A stretch of DNA of 64,000 bases from Xanthobacteraceae bacterium (GCA_024508855.1 JANINJ010000026.1:62001-126000); one strand, 5' to 3'. Positions 9,620 through 17,574 are shown, numbered from the stretch's first letter. A program made the numbers and translations. The notes: a model not told the origin generated them from the sequence alone.

Positions 9620-9710
9620 ACGTGCCTCAAAGTTTAGTCTTAATTTCTCGCTTTTAACTGATTCCCCCATGGGAAGCGGTCTTCCCGACGGATTCTCGCC
9701 AATAAAGCTC

Positions 9711-9740
9711 GCCGGGCGGGTTGAGCTCACCCCGCCCGGC
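9711..9740. repeat. 30-base near-perfect palindrome upstream of the nuclease gene
   Basis: GCCGGGCGGG at 9711-9720 pairs with CCCGCCCGGC at 9731-9740, and the ten bases between contain the palindrome GAGCTC, so the whole 30 bases are self-complementary but for one mismatched pair. It lies about 90 bases upstream of the chosen nuclease start on the minus strand. It could be an operator for control of the restriction gene or a hairpin terminator isolating it; no T-run follows on either strand, which weakens the terminator reading. Confidence 0.6.
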
Positions 9741-10289
9741 GGAGCAGTCTCCGATCGCCAATGCTGGCGATCAGTTCCAGGCGGTGCTGGACACTTTGGG
9801 ATATGGATCCGACGACCCGCGAGCAGCTTTGCTCAGGGCGATGCGTACCAACCGTGGTCGTTGCTGCGTTAGACAAACGGGGATGTCCCGGCCGGCGCTG
9901 AAGCCAGCGCCAACTTGCTGCAAGGCTCGACGCAGGCTGTGTCCGCTTGGCGCCGTCCGTAGCCTGCATACTAAGTCGACGAGGTGGCCTCTTCCGCGTC
10001 GACTTCATTCATTTCCGGCCCTAGCACCAAATGCCGCGCCATCCGTCACGGTCGCAAGCGCTTCAGCGCCCTTCTTCGAAGTAGGATCAAGTTGAAGCGC
10101 GCGTTGGTCCCACTGGAAAACTGCCGGTAAGCACCGCAAAGCCGCTCGCCCGCTACGGCGCTATTTGGGAGCGCGCGTCCGGGCGGCTTTGCTCTACGGA
10201 GGTACACCACCACTAGGACACGACCGTGGCGCCGAACATATCGTCAAAGGTTGTAGGAGAATTTGACGGGATGGAACGATGAGAGTAGG
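9741..10289. other. hairpin-dense stretch without a convincing gene
   Basis: No reading frame here looks protein-like throughout. Instead there are many perfect inverted repeats: GATCGCCA/TGGCGATC (9753-9772, four-base loop), GAGCA/TGCTC (9821-9834), GGCGCTG/CAGCGCC (9894-9911, four-base loop), GCGCCAA/TTGGCGC (9907-9953), AAGTCGACG/CGTCGACTT (9973-10005) and GCAAAGCCGC/GCGGCTTTGC (10136-10192). The stems at 9894-9911 and 9907-9953 share 9907-9911 and so exclude each other. This could be a structured RNA or a long 5' leader of the gene at 10324; it could also be decayed mobile DNA. No strand is assigned. Confidence 0.4.
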
Positions 10290-10311
10290 GCGCGGGACTA
10301 CGGTCCCGCGC
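10290..10311 (+). promoter_or_regulatory. stable UNCG-type hairpin just before the Shine-Dalgarno of the 10324 gene
   Basis: GCGCGGGAC (10290-10298) pairs perfectly with GTCCCGCGC (10303-10311) around a TACG loop closed by C-G, which in RNA is an extra-stable C(UACG)G tetraloop. GGAGG starts four bases later and the ATG is at 10324, so the hairpin would sit against the ribosome binding site of the leader. It may control translation, protect the 5' end of a processed message, or act as a protein-binding site. Confidence 0.5.
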
Positions 10312-10323
10312 ATCGGAGGAAAT

Positions 10324-10683
10324 ATGCTCGACGAGATTCAAGCGTTCATCGATCGGCTCCGCGATCAGAAGCCGCCGCCCGTAAAGGACATCTCGGCGAC
10401 CTGGCCGGAGATGGATAAGCGGCTTCGAGAAGATCAGGCCAAGGCCCACCAAGGAATGCTCGACGCGGCCGACGGGATCGAGGAGCACTTACGCAGGCTT
10501 TACGAACAGGGCGCAGACAGCCCTGACGCAATCGATATACTCGATCAAGTCGTCGCCATTTATTCGGCGACAAGATCTGACCGATTCATTGCGGGTTCGG
10601 GAATTGGCGATCCTTTTCGGGCAAGGGCACAGGCTCCGATGAAGATCATGCCTTGCGTGGTTCGTGCGCGACGAAGGCGCTGA
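10324..10683 (+). CDS. small protein of unknown function
   Basis: 119 residues, not recognised. A textbook ribosome binding site (GGAGG, four bases before the ATG) supports it as a real gene and decides the start over the upstream in-frame ATG at 10279. The first 80 residues are charged and helical (MLDEIQAFIDRLRDQ..., then an amphipathic stretch ending in AIDILDQVVAIYSATRSD); the tail is basic (RARRRR). The last 38 bases overlap antisense with the 3' end of the convergent HTH-like gene. A stable hairpin lies directly upstream. Its place in the island suggests an accessory or regulatory role, but nothing in the sequence shows it. Confidence 0.6.
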   Translation: MLDEIQAFIDRLRDQKPPPVKDISATWPEMDKRLREDQAKAHQGMLDAADGIEEHLRRLYEQGADSPDAIDILDQVVAIYSATRSDRFIAGSGIGDPFRARAQAPMKIMPCVVRARRRR

Positions 10684-11314
10684 GCGATCGACCGACTTGC
10701 GGGGTATCGTTGGAAAGCTCGTAGTCGCCGCGGAGTTCGTTCGCGATGCCCTCCACCACCTGCTGGGTGCCCACGGCGCGCTCCGGCGTGGTGTATACTG
10801 TGGGGTGCCATCCGTAAACGGGATCCCGGTGCACGCCGATGCGTACTCCGACAACGCCAAGTCTCGCGAGGATCATCTCTTCGATTTCCGCCGCAGTCGC
10901 TTGCTGTTTCTGGTGGGGCTTCAGGATCATCCGGCCTTCGGCGTCCACATCTTTCGACGGAAGCCATTCTGCCGATCCCGGGATGATCGTGCCGCCGATC
11001 AAGGCGATTCGATCGGCTGTGCTCTTTCCCCTGGGTTGGACCATATCGCCGGCCCGATGGTCCCATACCTTGAACCCGTGGACCTCCACCAATTCAGCGG
11101 CGTGATTGACCGCAGCGACCAGCATCCCGAACGACCTCTGGTAGACTTCGAGCTTTGCGCCGAGGTCCTTCCAAACCCCCTTGGGCACGTTCTCGGTGCC
11201 GGCCAGCCAGCGGCGCAAGCTCCGCTCGTTGACACGCAAGTCGCGAGCCAATGGAGCTTGCCACTCTTCACCGTAAAAAAACTCGCCAACATTTCGAAGA
11301 ATGTCTTGGTGCAT
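10646..11314 (-). CDS. hypothetical protein with N-terminal HTH-like segment
   Basis: 222 residues. The start is fixed by AGGAGG seven bases before the ATG at 11314; upstream in-frame codons are not needed. Residues about 20-42 (PLARDLRVNERSLRRWLAG) look like a helix-turn-helix of the kind that reads DNA, followed by PKGVWKDLG. The middle (about 85-130) contains VWDHRAGDMV and a DRIALIGGTIIPGS segment; the C-terminal half carries an AEIEEMILARLGVVGVRI helix-strand unit. I do not recognise the family. It may be a regulator of the neighbouring defence genes. The 3' end overlaps the small gene at 10324-10683 by 38 bases. Confidence 0.65.
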   Translation of the reverse strand: MHQDILRNVGEFFYGEEWQAPLARDLRVNERSLRRWLAGTENVPKGVWKDLGAKLEVYQRSFGMLVAAVNHAAELVEVHGFKVWDHRAGDMVQPRGKSTADRIALIGGTIIPGSAEWLPSKDVDAEGRMILKPHQKQQATAAEIEEMILARLGVVGVRIGVHRDPVYGWHPTVYTTPERAVGTQQVVEGIANELRGDYELSNDTPQVGRSLSAFVAHEPRKA

Positions 11315-11407
11315 AGTGGGCCTCCTGCCCAGTATCAGCGGCGGGGCCAATCCCCATCCGTGCACTTGAAAAGATAAGCGCGCGCGATCGGCGGCGCAAG
11401 GTCGCGG

Positions 11408-11860
11408 TCAACGAGGATTGACGACCCGGGTTATCTCAAAAAGGAGGTGATCCACGGTTTGGTCCGCGATCACCTCAGGATTGGGCACCGCCCCAGCAGC
11501 CCGCGACGGGTACCGCATGAAGTGGGTGCGGTGGAGTTCATTCAAAAAATCGATGTTCTCGGCAAGGGTCGAGTCGTGTTCAAGCCCGAGCCTGACAGCG
11601 GCTTCATACCAGCCAACCAGATCATGCTGCCTTGGTTCGTCGGGTATGGTCTTGCTGCTGGCCGAGTGGAAGACAAAGCCCTTCAGCGTCAACTCAATGG
11701 CATGGGTCACCAGCGCATATTTCGGCCAGTTCTGTTCTCCGCTTCGGGAGTCGGGCAATCGTATCGCCGCTTCCCGAAACTGACGTGCGCGGTTCAGATA
11801 TTGCTGCGCATCGCTACTGCCGGACGGCGGTGGGAATATCGGCGGCCTCATGCGTGTCAT
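11408..11860 (-). CDS. HEPN-like small protein
   Basis: 150 residues, last gene of the accessory block before the tRNA. The pattern AQQYLNRARQFREAAI (about 18-33), YALVTHAIELTLKGFVF (about 48-64), HDLVGWYEAAVRLGL (about 79-93) and a terminal RYP resembles HEPN-type four-helix proteins, which often bind nucleotides or cut RNA. The RNase signature Rx4-6H is not evident, so an RNase role is unproven. No good ribosome binding site precedes the ATG at 11860; a second ATG three codons later is possible. Solo HEPN proteins are common in defence islands and toxin-antitoxin pairs, but no partner nucleotidyltransferase is visible here. Confidence 0.5.
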   Translation of the reverse strand: MTRMRPPIFPPPSGSSDAQQYLNRARQFREAAIRLPDSRSGEQNWPKYALVTHAIELTLKGFVFHSASSKTIPDEPRQHDLVGWYEAAVRLGLEHDSTLAENIDFLNELHRTHFMRYPSRAAGAVPNPEVIADQTVDHLLFEITRVVNPR

Positions 11861-11939
11861 CTCAATTGATTTGTAGACACAGTGCAGACAAGAACTTTTT
11901 ATTGGAGCTAGGAATTTCGACTTAAACTATTGATTTTAT

Positions 11940-12015
11940 TGGTGAGCGCGGAGGGACTCGAACCCTCGACCCCATGATTAAAAGTCACGTGCTCTACCAC
12001 CTGAGCTACGCGCTC
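11940..12015 (-). tRNA. tRNA-Lys (anticodon UUU)
   Basis: On the minus strand the 76 bases fold as a full cloverleaf: acceptor GAGCGCG pairs with CGCGCTC, the anticodon stem CGTGA/TCATG encloses CTTTTAA with anticodon TTT, the T arm GAGGG-TTCGAGT-CCCTC is standard, and the 3' CCA is encoded (11940-11942). Its 3' end faces the lower-G+C defence island, the usual geometry for integrase-mediated insertion into tRNA genes. I saw no second copy of its 3' end inside the window, so the other attachment site, if any, lies beyond the left edge. Confidence 0.97.
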
Positions 12016-12168
12016 ACTCGCCGCGCTGTGTAGGGGGCCGATCCGCGCGGGTCAATAGCCCCTGTGAACAGCCTGCCGGTCCGAGATATCGCGAATTCTC
12101 TCGATTGTGCCGGCGGTTGGTATCGAATATTCGAGTCGAGTTGCAGCAATATCCGAATGCCGCAACGT

Positions 12169-14841
12169 TCAGTTTCCGTCCCGTCCGACGTCCGACGTAA
12201 CTTGCCGCTGCGCGCCGACGGCAGTCGGCATCGGCACCGGGCGCAGGCCGATCAGCTCCGCGGAGCGGATGCGGGCGTGGCGCCAGAAGGCGAACGAGTT
12301 GATGCGCGAGAGCTCAAGCGTCGCCAGCGCGACCGCCGACATGAACGGCAGGCTCTGCAGTACCAGCACGCCGGCGAAGATGTAGATCTCGGTGATCTGC
12401 CGGAAGCTGTTGGTCACCACCAGCACCACCGCGCCGGCCAGCAGCAGTACGCAGATGACCGCTTCCCAGAACGCCTGGAATTCGATCGACATCCGCGACA
12501 GGCCGCCCTTCGAGGTGCGCGCGAACGGAAGGTGTTCGGTGATCATGCCGTTGGCGACGGCGCGCGACACCGTCCATTGCACCGACATCGCCGCGATCAT
12601 CGCGCCCAGCATCTGCGGCGTCTTGATCGACACGCGCAGCCGGTAGAGCGCGAGGAAGTGCGCGAGCGATACGACGAATGCCGCGATGATCGGCAGCGTC
12701 AGGATCTTGTCGGGGATTGCGATGTCGGCAAAGGCGACGATCGGCACCCAGATCAGGTTGAGCAGGGCGACCAGCACGCCGAGGCTTTCGGCGCCGAGCC
12801 AGTTCAGCCAGCCGAGCGCGAATTCGCGCTTCTGGTCCTGCGACAGGCGGCTCGCGCCGGGGAGGAATCGCCGCCAGTGCTTCTTGACGATCTGGAAGCC
12901 GCCATAGGCCCAGCGATGGCGCTGCTTCTTGAAGGCTTCGTAGGTGTCGGGCAGCAGGCCGTGGCCATAACGCTTGTTGGTGTAGTGTGTCAGCCAGCCT
13001 TGCTCGATGATGGCGAGGCCGAGGTCGGTGTCCTCGCAGATGGTGTCGCCGGCCCAGCCGCCCGCCTTGTCCATGGCGTCACGGCGGATCAGACACATGG
13101 TGCCGTGCACGATGATCGAGTTGAACTCGTTGCGCTGGACCATGCCGATGTCGAAGAAGCCGGCATATTCGCCGTTCATGACGTAGTGCATCAGCGACAG
13201 GTCTTCGTCGCGATGATCCTGCGGCGCCTGTACGAGGCCGACGCGTGGGTCGTCGAACGCCGGCACGAGGTCCTTCAACCAGTCCGGCTGCACCACGTAG
13301 TCGGCGTCGATGATGCCGATGATTTCGGCGTCGGCGGCGGTACGCTCCATGGCGATGCGCAGCGCGCCGGCCTTGAAGCCCTGTACCTTTTCGGCATTGA
13401 TGAACTTGAAGCGTTCGCCGAGCGTGCGGCAGTGATCCTGGATCGGCTGCCAGAATGCCTGATCGGGCGTGTTGTTGATGATGACCACGCACTCGAAGTT
13501 CGGATAATCCAGCCGCGCGACCGCATCGAGCGTCTGCTTGAGCATCTCCGGCGGCTCGAAATAGGCCGGGACGTGGATCGAGACCTTCGGGAATTTGCGT
13601 TCTGCGACCGCGGCTGCGGCGGTTTTTTCGGGAGAGAGCAGGCGCACCGGGCGATGGCCGAAGGCGACGGTGGCGATTTCCTCGATGCGCGCCATGGCGA
13701 TCAGGATCAGCGGCACCAGCAGGGTCAGGCCCAGCGTCATGGCGAAAGCGGAGCCCCAGACGAAGTAGTGGCCGTTCCAGTAAGCGAACACGGTTGCGAC
13801 CCATGCTCCCACGCCGTTGGCGGCGGCCGACAGCACGGCGGCCTGCATTACGGTGGGGCGGTAGAGGCGCAGGATCGGGAGCGACAGCAGCACGCCGATC
13901 AGGAGCGCGATGCCGGCAAGCTTCCAGTAAGCCGGATCGACCACCGGACCGGTCCAGTTGAACTTCGGTTCGCGGCTGGCGTTCAGAATGCCCCAATAGG
14001 GTCCGACGCCGCCTTCGAAATACTTCCACGGCTGATCGATGGCTTCGACGATGTTGTATTCCATGCCGATGGACTCGGCGCGGGTCACGAAATTGCGCAG
14101 CGTCACCGCCTGTTCGAACGGCCCGGGTACGGCGTTCTTTAGATTGTAGCCCGCGCTCGGCCAGCCGAATTCGGCGATCACGATGCGCTTGCCGGGAAAG
14201 GCGTCGCGCAGCTTCTGATAGATGATCAGCGCCTGATCCACGGCCTGCTTGTCGGAGAAGCCTTCCCAGTACGGCAGGATGTGCGCGGCGATGAAGTCGA
14301 CGGAGGAGGCCAGCTCCGGGTGTTCAAGCCAGATATTCCAGATTTCACCCGTAGTTACAGGAACATTTACCTGACTCTTGACCTTCTGGATGAGCTTGAT
14401 GAGGTCGTCGACTTTCTGATCGGCGCGGTAGATGGTTTCGTTGCCGACGACGATGCCGTTGACGTTGCTGTTGTGCTTGGCAAGTTCGACCGCCGCCTGC
14501 ATTTCGCGCTCGTTGCGGTCGACATGCTTGTCGATCCAGGCGCCGACCGTGACCTTGATGCCGGCCTCGTTGGCGATCGGGGGCACCAGTTCCACGCCGC
14601 CGGTCGACGAATAGAGGCGGATGGCGCGCGTCAGCGGCGCCAGCACCTTCATGTCGGCACGGATTTTCTCGGCGGTTGGAATGTTGTCGACGTCGGGATG
14701 GCCGCTGCCGTCGAACGGCGCATAGGAAACGCTCGGCAGGATACCGCGAAAATCGGGAGCGTCGCGCTTTTCGCGCAAGACGCCCCAAAGCGCCGCATGC
14801 GCAGCAGTGACGATCAGCAAAACGGCGACGACAGCACGCAT
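12169..14841 (-). CDS. ndvB: beta-1,3-glucan synthase with GH17 and GT2 domains (NdvB)
   Basis: An 890-residue membrane enzyme making the beta-1,3 backbone of the cyclic beta-1,3;1,6-glucans known from Bradyrhizobium japonicum, which serve osmoadaptation and symbiosis. An N-terminal hydrophobic anchor (about 3-20) is followed by a GH17-like domain (about 38-300, with SVSYAPF, VVGNE and FGWPSAG), two membrane segments, and a GT2 domain (about 420-650) with DADYVVQPDW, CEDTDLGL and the QRHRW signature; several C-terminal membrane helices follow. The Bradyrhizobium ndvB product has this same fused layout, unlike the giant Sinorhizobium NdvB that makes beta-1,2-glucan. An ndvD-like gene and ndvC follow in the next 3 kb, confirming the pathway. 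Confidence 0.9.
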   Translation of the reverse strand: MRAVVAVLLIVTAAHAALWGVLREKRDAPDFRGILPSVSYAPFDGSGHPDVDNIPTAEKIRADMKVLAPLTRAIRLYSSTGGVELVPPIANEAGIKVTVGAWIDKHVDRNEREMQAAVELAKHNSNVNGIVVGNETIYRADQKVDDLIKLIQKVKSQVNVPVTTGEIWNIWLEHPELASSVDFIAAHILPYWEGFSDKQAVDQALIIYQKLRDAFPGKRIVIAEFGWPSAGYNLKNAVPGPFEQAVTLRNFVTRAESIGMEYNIVEAIDQPWKYFEGGVGPYWGILNASREPKFNWTGPVVDPAYWKLAGIALLIGVLLSLPILRLYRPTVMQAAVLSAAANGVGAWVATVFAYWNGHYFVWGSAFAMTLGLTLLVPLILIAMARIEEIATVAFGHRPVRLLSPEKTAAAAVAERKFPKVSIHVPAYFEPPEMLKQTLDAVARLDYPNFECVVIINNTPDQAFWQPIQDHCRTLGERFKFINAEKVQGFKAGALRIAMERTAADAEIIGIIDADYVVQPDWLKDLVPAFDDPRVGLVQAPQDHRDEDLSLMHYVMNGEYAGFFDIGMVQRNEFNSIIVHGTMCLIRRDAMDKAGGWAGDTICEDTDLGLAIIEQGWLTHYTNKRYGHGLLPDTYEAFKKQRHRWAYGGFQIVKKHWRRFLPGASRLSQDQKREFALGWLNWLGAESLGVLVALLNLIWVPIVAFADIAIPDKILTLPIIAAFVVSLAHFLALYRLRVSIKTPQMLGAMIAAMSVQWTVSRAVANGMITEHLPFARTSKGGLSRMSIEFQAFWEAVICVLLLAGAVVLVVTNSFRQITEIYIFAGVLVLQSLPFMSAVALATLELSRINSFAFWRHARIRSAELIGLRPVPMPTAVGAQRQVTSDVGRDGN

Positions 14842-15017
14842 CGCGACTAAACCATACGGGGGCAGCTTGTTGGCGAAACGGATCCGTCCCCTAGATCCGG
14901 CCGAGATGGCGGCGATTCAAGCATAGCTTTGCCACGCAATTTATCCACTCGTGTGACGCGATGGCCCTTTAAGGGCGATACGTAGCCCAAACGGCAAATA
15001 TTCCGGATCGTTCCCAA

Positions 15018-15641
15018 TTATTTGGCCGGCGCCGCGGCCGGAGGCGGTGTAGCCGGCGTCGATGGCTGCTGCCCGCTGGGAGCCGGCGCAGGTGTCGCGG
15101 CGGCGGGAGCGGAGCCCGCAGCAGGGGGAGAGTTGTTCGCCGCCGTTTGCGGCTGCGCATTCGGATTGACCCAGCAGGCGTGAACGCGGCTGTTCAGGCT
15201 GTCCGGAACCTTCGGATCGATACCGCCGCCGAACCGCACCAGGCAACGGAATGTCGCCTGCACGTGGCCGCCGGGACATCCAAACCGGTCATAGAGGTCG
15301 AGATGACGGAACGCGGTGTCGAGATCGTCGCGCCACATCAGCGCCACGACGCGACGGCCGAGCCATACGCACTCCGGATTGCCGGCAGGGCCGTTGATGG
15401 CCTTGGCAGCCTCGGCGAATTCGTCGATCTTGCGCTGGCTTTCCTTTGCCGCAGCGGCAGCCTCGGCGGCGTTGGCCGGATTGGCGTTCTGTTGCTGCGC
15501 CGGCTGCTTGGCGTTCTGGTCCTGCGCGCGCAGGTCGCCGCTTTGCGCAATCGCGCCGCCGACGCCAAGCAACAACGCCAATCCCGGCACTGCCAGTGTC
15601 CGCAGAACCGCGCTTCGGAACTCAACCAGAATTTGACGCAT
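15018..15641 (-). CDS. ndvD: secreted beta-1,3;1,6-glucan biosynthesis protein (NdvD-like)
   Basis: 207 residues from the ATG at 15641. Residues 1-33 form a signal peptide or anchor (basic start, then LAVPGLALLLGVGGAIAQ). An Ala/Gln-rich linker leads to a conserved core of about 80 residues with cysteines in NPECVWLG, DRFGCPGGH, FRCLVRFGG and VHACWVNP, then a Pro/Ala-rich tail. In B. japonicum a third gene, ndvD, beside ndvB and ndvC is required for normal glucan synthesis; position and size fit, though I cannot align the proteins. It probably acts in the periplasm or at the inner membrane with NdvB and NdvC. It is divergent from ndvC, 268 bases away, and on the same strand as ndvB. Confidence 0.7.
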   Translation of the reverse strand: MRQILVEFRSAVLRTLAVPGLALLLGVGGAIAQSGDLRAQDQNAKQPAQQQNANPANAAEAAAAAKESQRKIDEFAEAAKAINGPAGNPECVWLGRRVVALMWRDDLDTAFRHLDLYDRFGCPGGHVQATFRCLVRFGGGIDPKVPDSLNSRVHACWVNPNAQPQTAANNSPPAAGSAPAAATPAPAPSGQQPSTPATPPPAAAPAK

Positions 15642-15892
15642 ACCATCCCCGAAATTCGATGCCCGCCCGCGGCAAAAACCTGTTGTCCAGATGCCGCTTA
15701 AATGGGTCCCCAATGCGGCGATGGGCAGATTAGAATCCCTTGTAGCACAAAATGCTTTTTGTCCAGTAAAGGCCAAAATTTTCAGGACCTCATCCGGGCC
15801 CGTCGTTGACAGAAGCGTGGATTGGTCTTCGGCTGCCCTTGGCAGATCGTCGATGACCGGTTAATCGACGACTCCGGGTGCACACTGTGCGG

Positions 15893-15940
15893 ATGAGGCA
15901 GACCGATTTTTGTCCGGAAAGCGTGCAAGTCACCGTTTGA
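15893..15940 (+). promoter_or_regulatory. possible 15-codon leader peptide before ndvC
   Basis: An ATG at 15893 opens a 15-codon frame, out of frame with ndvC, that stops with TGA at 15938-15940, three bases before the AGGAGG at 15944-15949. Translation of this leader could deliver ribosomes to the ndvC start. It is short and may be chance. Confidence 0.25.
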
Positions 15941-17574
15941 AACAGGAGGATCGGCCGATTTACGTTCGAACGCCGTTAGCCCTCCTCTTGTTATCGCTCT
16001 GCGCGATCGCCGGCATCTGGTGGTGGCTGGCCGAGCCGATCCGGCTCGCACACGCACCGATCGAATCGAACAGCAAGCTGGAATGCGTTTCCTACGCGCC
16101 GTTCCGCGAGGGGCAGAGCCCGCTTGTGAAGGGAACGGAGATTCCGCCCGAGCAGATCGCGCAGGATTTCGCCCAGCTCGCCAAAATATCGAAATGCGTG
16201 CGGACCTATTCGATCGAGAACGGTCTTGACAAGGCGCCGGAACTGGCGCGGAAGGCGGGGCTCAAGCTGATCCTCGGCATCTGGCTCGGTAGCAACCGGG
16301 TCAACAATCTGGTCGAGATCGCCACCGCCGTCGGACTGACCAAGGAATACGCAGACGTCATTACCGGTGTCGTGGTCGGCAACGAGGTGCTACTGCGCGG
16401 CGAGATGACGGCTACCGATCTGGCAGCGACCATTCGCTCGGTCAAGGCACAGGTCAAGGTGCCGGTCACGTATGCCGATGTCTGGGAATACTGGCTGCGC
16501 AATCGCGACGTCTACGACGCGGTGGATTTCGTCACCATCCATATCCTGCCGTATTGGGAGGACATCCCGATCCGTGCGCGTTACGCAGCCGCGCATGTCG
16601 ACTCGATCCGCAAGCGTGTGGCAGTCGCATTTCCCGGCAAGGAAATTCTGATCGGTGAAACCGGCTGGCCGAGTGCCGGGCGCATGCGCGAGGGCGCGCT
16701 GCCGTCGCGCACCAATCAGGCGCGGGTGGTTTCTGAAATCCTTCAACTGGCGAAGCGCGAGAATTTCCGGGTCAACCTGATCGAGGCCTACGACCAGCCC
16801 TGGAAGCGCCAGCTCGAAGGTACCGTCGGCGGCTATTGGGGATTGTTCGACGCCTATACGCGCGCGCTGAAATATCCCGCAGGGGAGCCGATCAGCAATT
16901 TCCCGCTCTGGAAGCAGGAAATGGCGGGCGGAATGGTGCTCAGCGTTTTGATCTTCGCCGCAGCGATTTGGACGGCGCGGCGGAGGCCGTGGGCACCACC
17001 TTTCGCCTGGTGGCTCGGCGTGTTCGCGTCAGCCACGGTTGCGGGTACGCTGCTGGGCGTCGCCGTCGACAAGATGTTGTACGAAAGCCTCGGCGTCGCC
17101 GGCTGGGTGCAGTGGGGGGCATTGCTGGCCGCCGGAATCCTGTCGCCGCTGTTGTCGGCAAGCGCGCTGATGTCGGGCCGGTCGCTGCCGACGTTCCTGG
17201 AATTTCTCGGACCGCGCCCCGGACGGACTTCGTCGCGGCGGCTGGTGCTGCTGGGCCTGGTGCTGATGGTGACGACGGTGATCGCCTGCGAAACCGCGCT
17301 CGGTTTCGTATTCGATCCGCGCTATCGCGATTTCCCGTTCGCGGCGCTGACCATGGCGGTTGTGCCGTTCTGGATGCTGATGACGCTCAACCGGCCGCAA
17401 TCGGGCGTGCGTCCGGTCGCCGAGGCTGCTTTTGCGGGATTGCTGGCTTTGTCGGCGATCTATATCGGCTTCAACGAAGGGCCGGCCAACTGGCAGTCAC
17501 TGTGGACCTGCCTGATCTATCTGATGCTGGGCGTCACACTGTGGCGGGCGCGGGCCGCGCAAATCCCAGGATAA
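15910..17574 (+). CDS. ndvC: beta-1,6-glucan synthase NdvC (GH17 plus membrane domain)
   Basis: Up to 554 residues. A single N-terminal membrane segment (PLALLLLSLCAIAGIWWWL) is followed by a GH17-like domain (about 55-330) with CVSYAPFREGQ, VVGNEVLLRG and GETGWPSAG holding the two catalytic-type glutamates, then seven or eight membrane helices. In B. japonicum ndvC is needed for the beta-1,6 linkages. There is no in-frame ATG near the start: TTG codons occur at 15910 and 15937, while the only strong Shine-Dalgarno (AGGAGG, 15944-15949) points to an ATT at 15958, eight bases on. I list the longest form. The 3' end overlaps the next convergent gene by 41 bases. Confidence 0.88.
   Translation: MSGKRASHRLKQEDRPIYVRTPLALLLLSLCAIAGIWWWLAEPIRLAHAPIESNSKLECVSYAPFREGQSPLVKGTEIPPEQIAQDFAQLAKISKCVRTYSIENGLDKAPELARKAGLKLILGIWLGSNRVNNLVEIATAVGLTKEYADVITGVVVGNEVLLRGEMTATDLAATIRSVKAQVKVPVTYADVWEYWLRNRDVYDAVDFVTIHILPYWEDIPIRARYAAAHVDSIRKRVAVAFPGKEILIGETGWPSAGRMREGALPSRTNQARVVSEILQLAKRENFRVNLIEAYDQPWKRQLEGTVGGYWGLFDAYTRALKYPAGEPISNFPLWKQEMAGGMVLSVLIFAAAIWTARRRPWAPPFAWWLGVFASATVAGTLLGVAVDKMLYESLGVAGWVQWGALLAAGILSPLLSASALMSGRSLPTFLEFLGPRPGRTSSRRLVLLGLVLMVTTVIACETALGFVFDPRYRDFPFAALTMAVVPFWMLMTLNRPQSGVRPVAEAAFAGLLALSAIYIGFNEGPANWQSLWTCLIYLMLGVTLWRARAAQIPG

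Noticed and set aside
9868-9874. GTTAGAC resembling an integron attC core site
   Set aside because: No matching RYYYAAC partner at the proper distance and no integron integrase or cassette structure.
9721-10095. 124-codon frame after the palindrome
   Set aside because: Begins inside the palindrome, has no ribosome binding site, and its second half is Cys/Arg/Pro-rich without protein-like pattern.
11430-11460. Exact match to the 3' end of 16S rRNA (GGATCACCTCCTTT on the minus strand)
   Set aside because: It encodes DHLLF within the HEPN-like gene and nothing around it resembles rRNA; a coincidence of about 14 bases.
1-11939. CRISPR array or direct att repeat of the tRNA 3' end
   Set aside because: I found no regularly spaced direct repeats and no second copy of the tRNA-Lys end within the island part that is visible.
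12064-14142. 692-codon open frame on the plus strand
   Set aside because: It is antisense to ndvB, which has full GH17 and GT2 motifs; the frame is rich in His/Arg/Gly/Ala repeats typical of shadows in high-G+C DNA.
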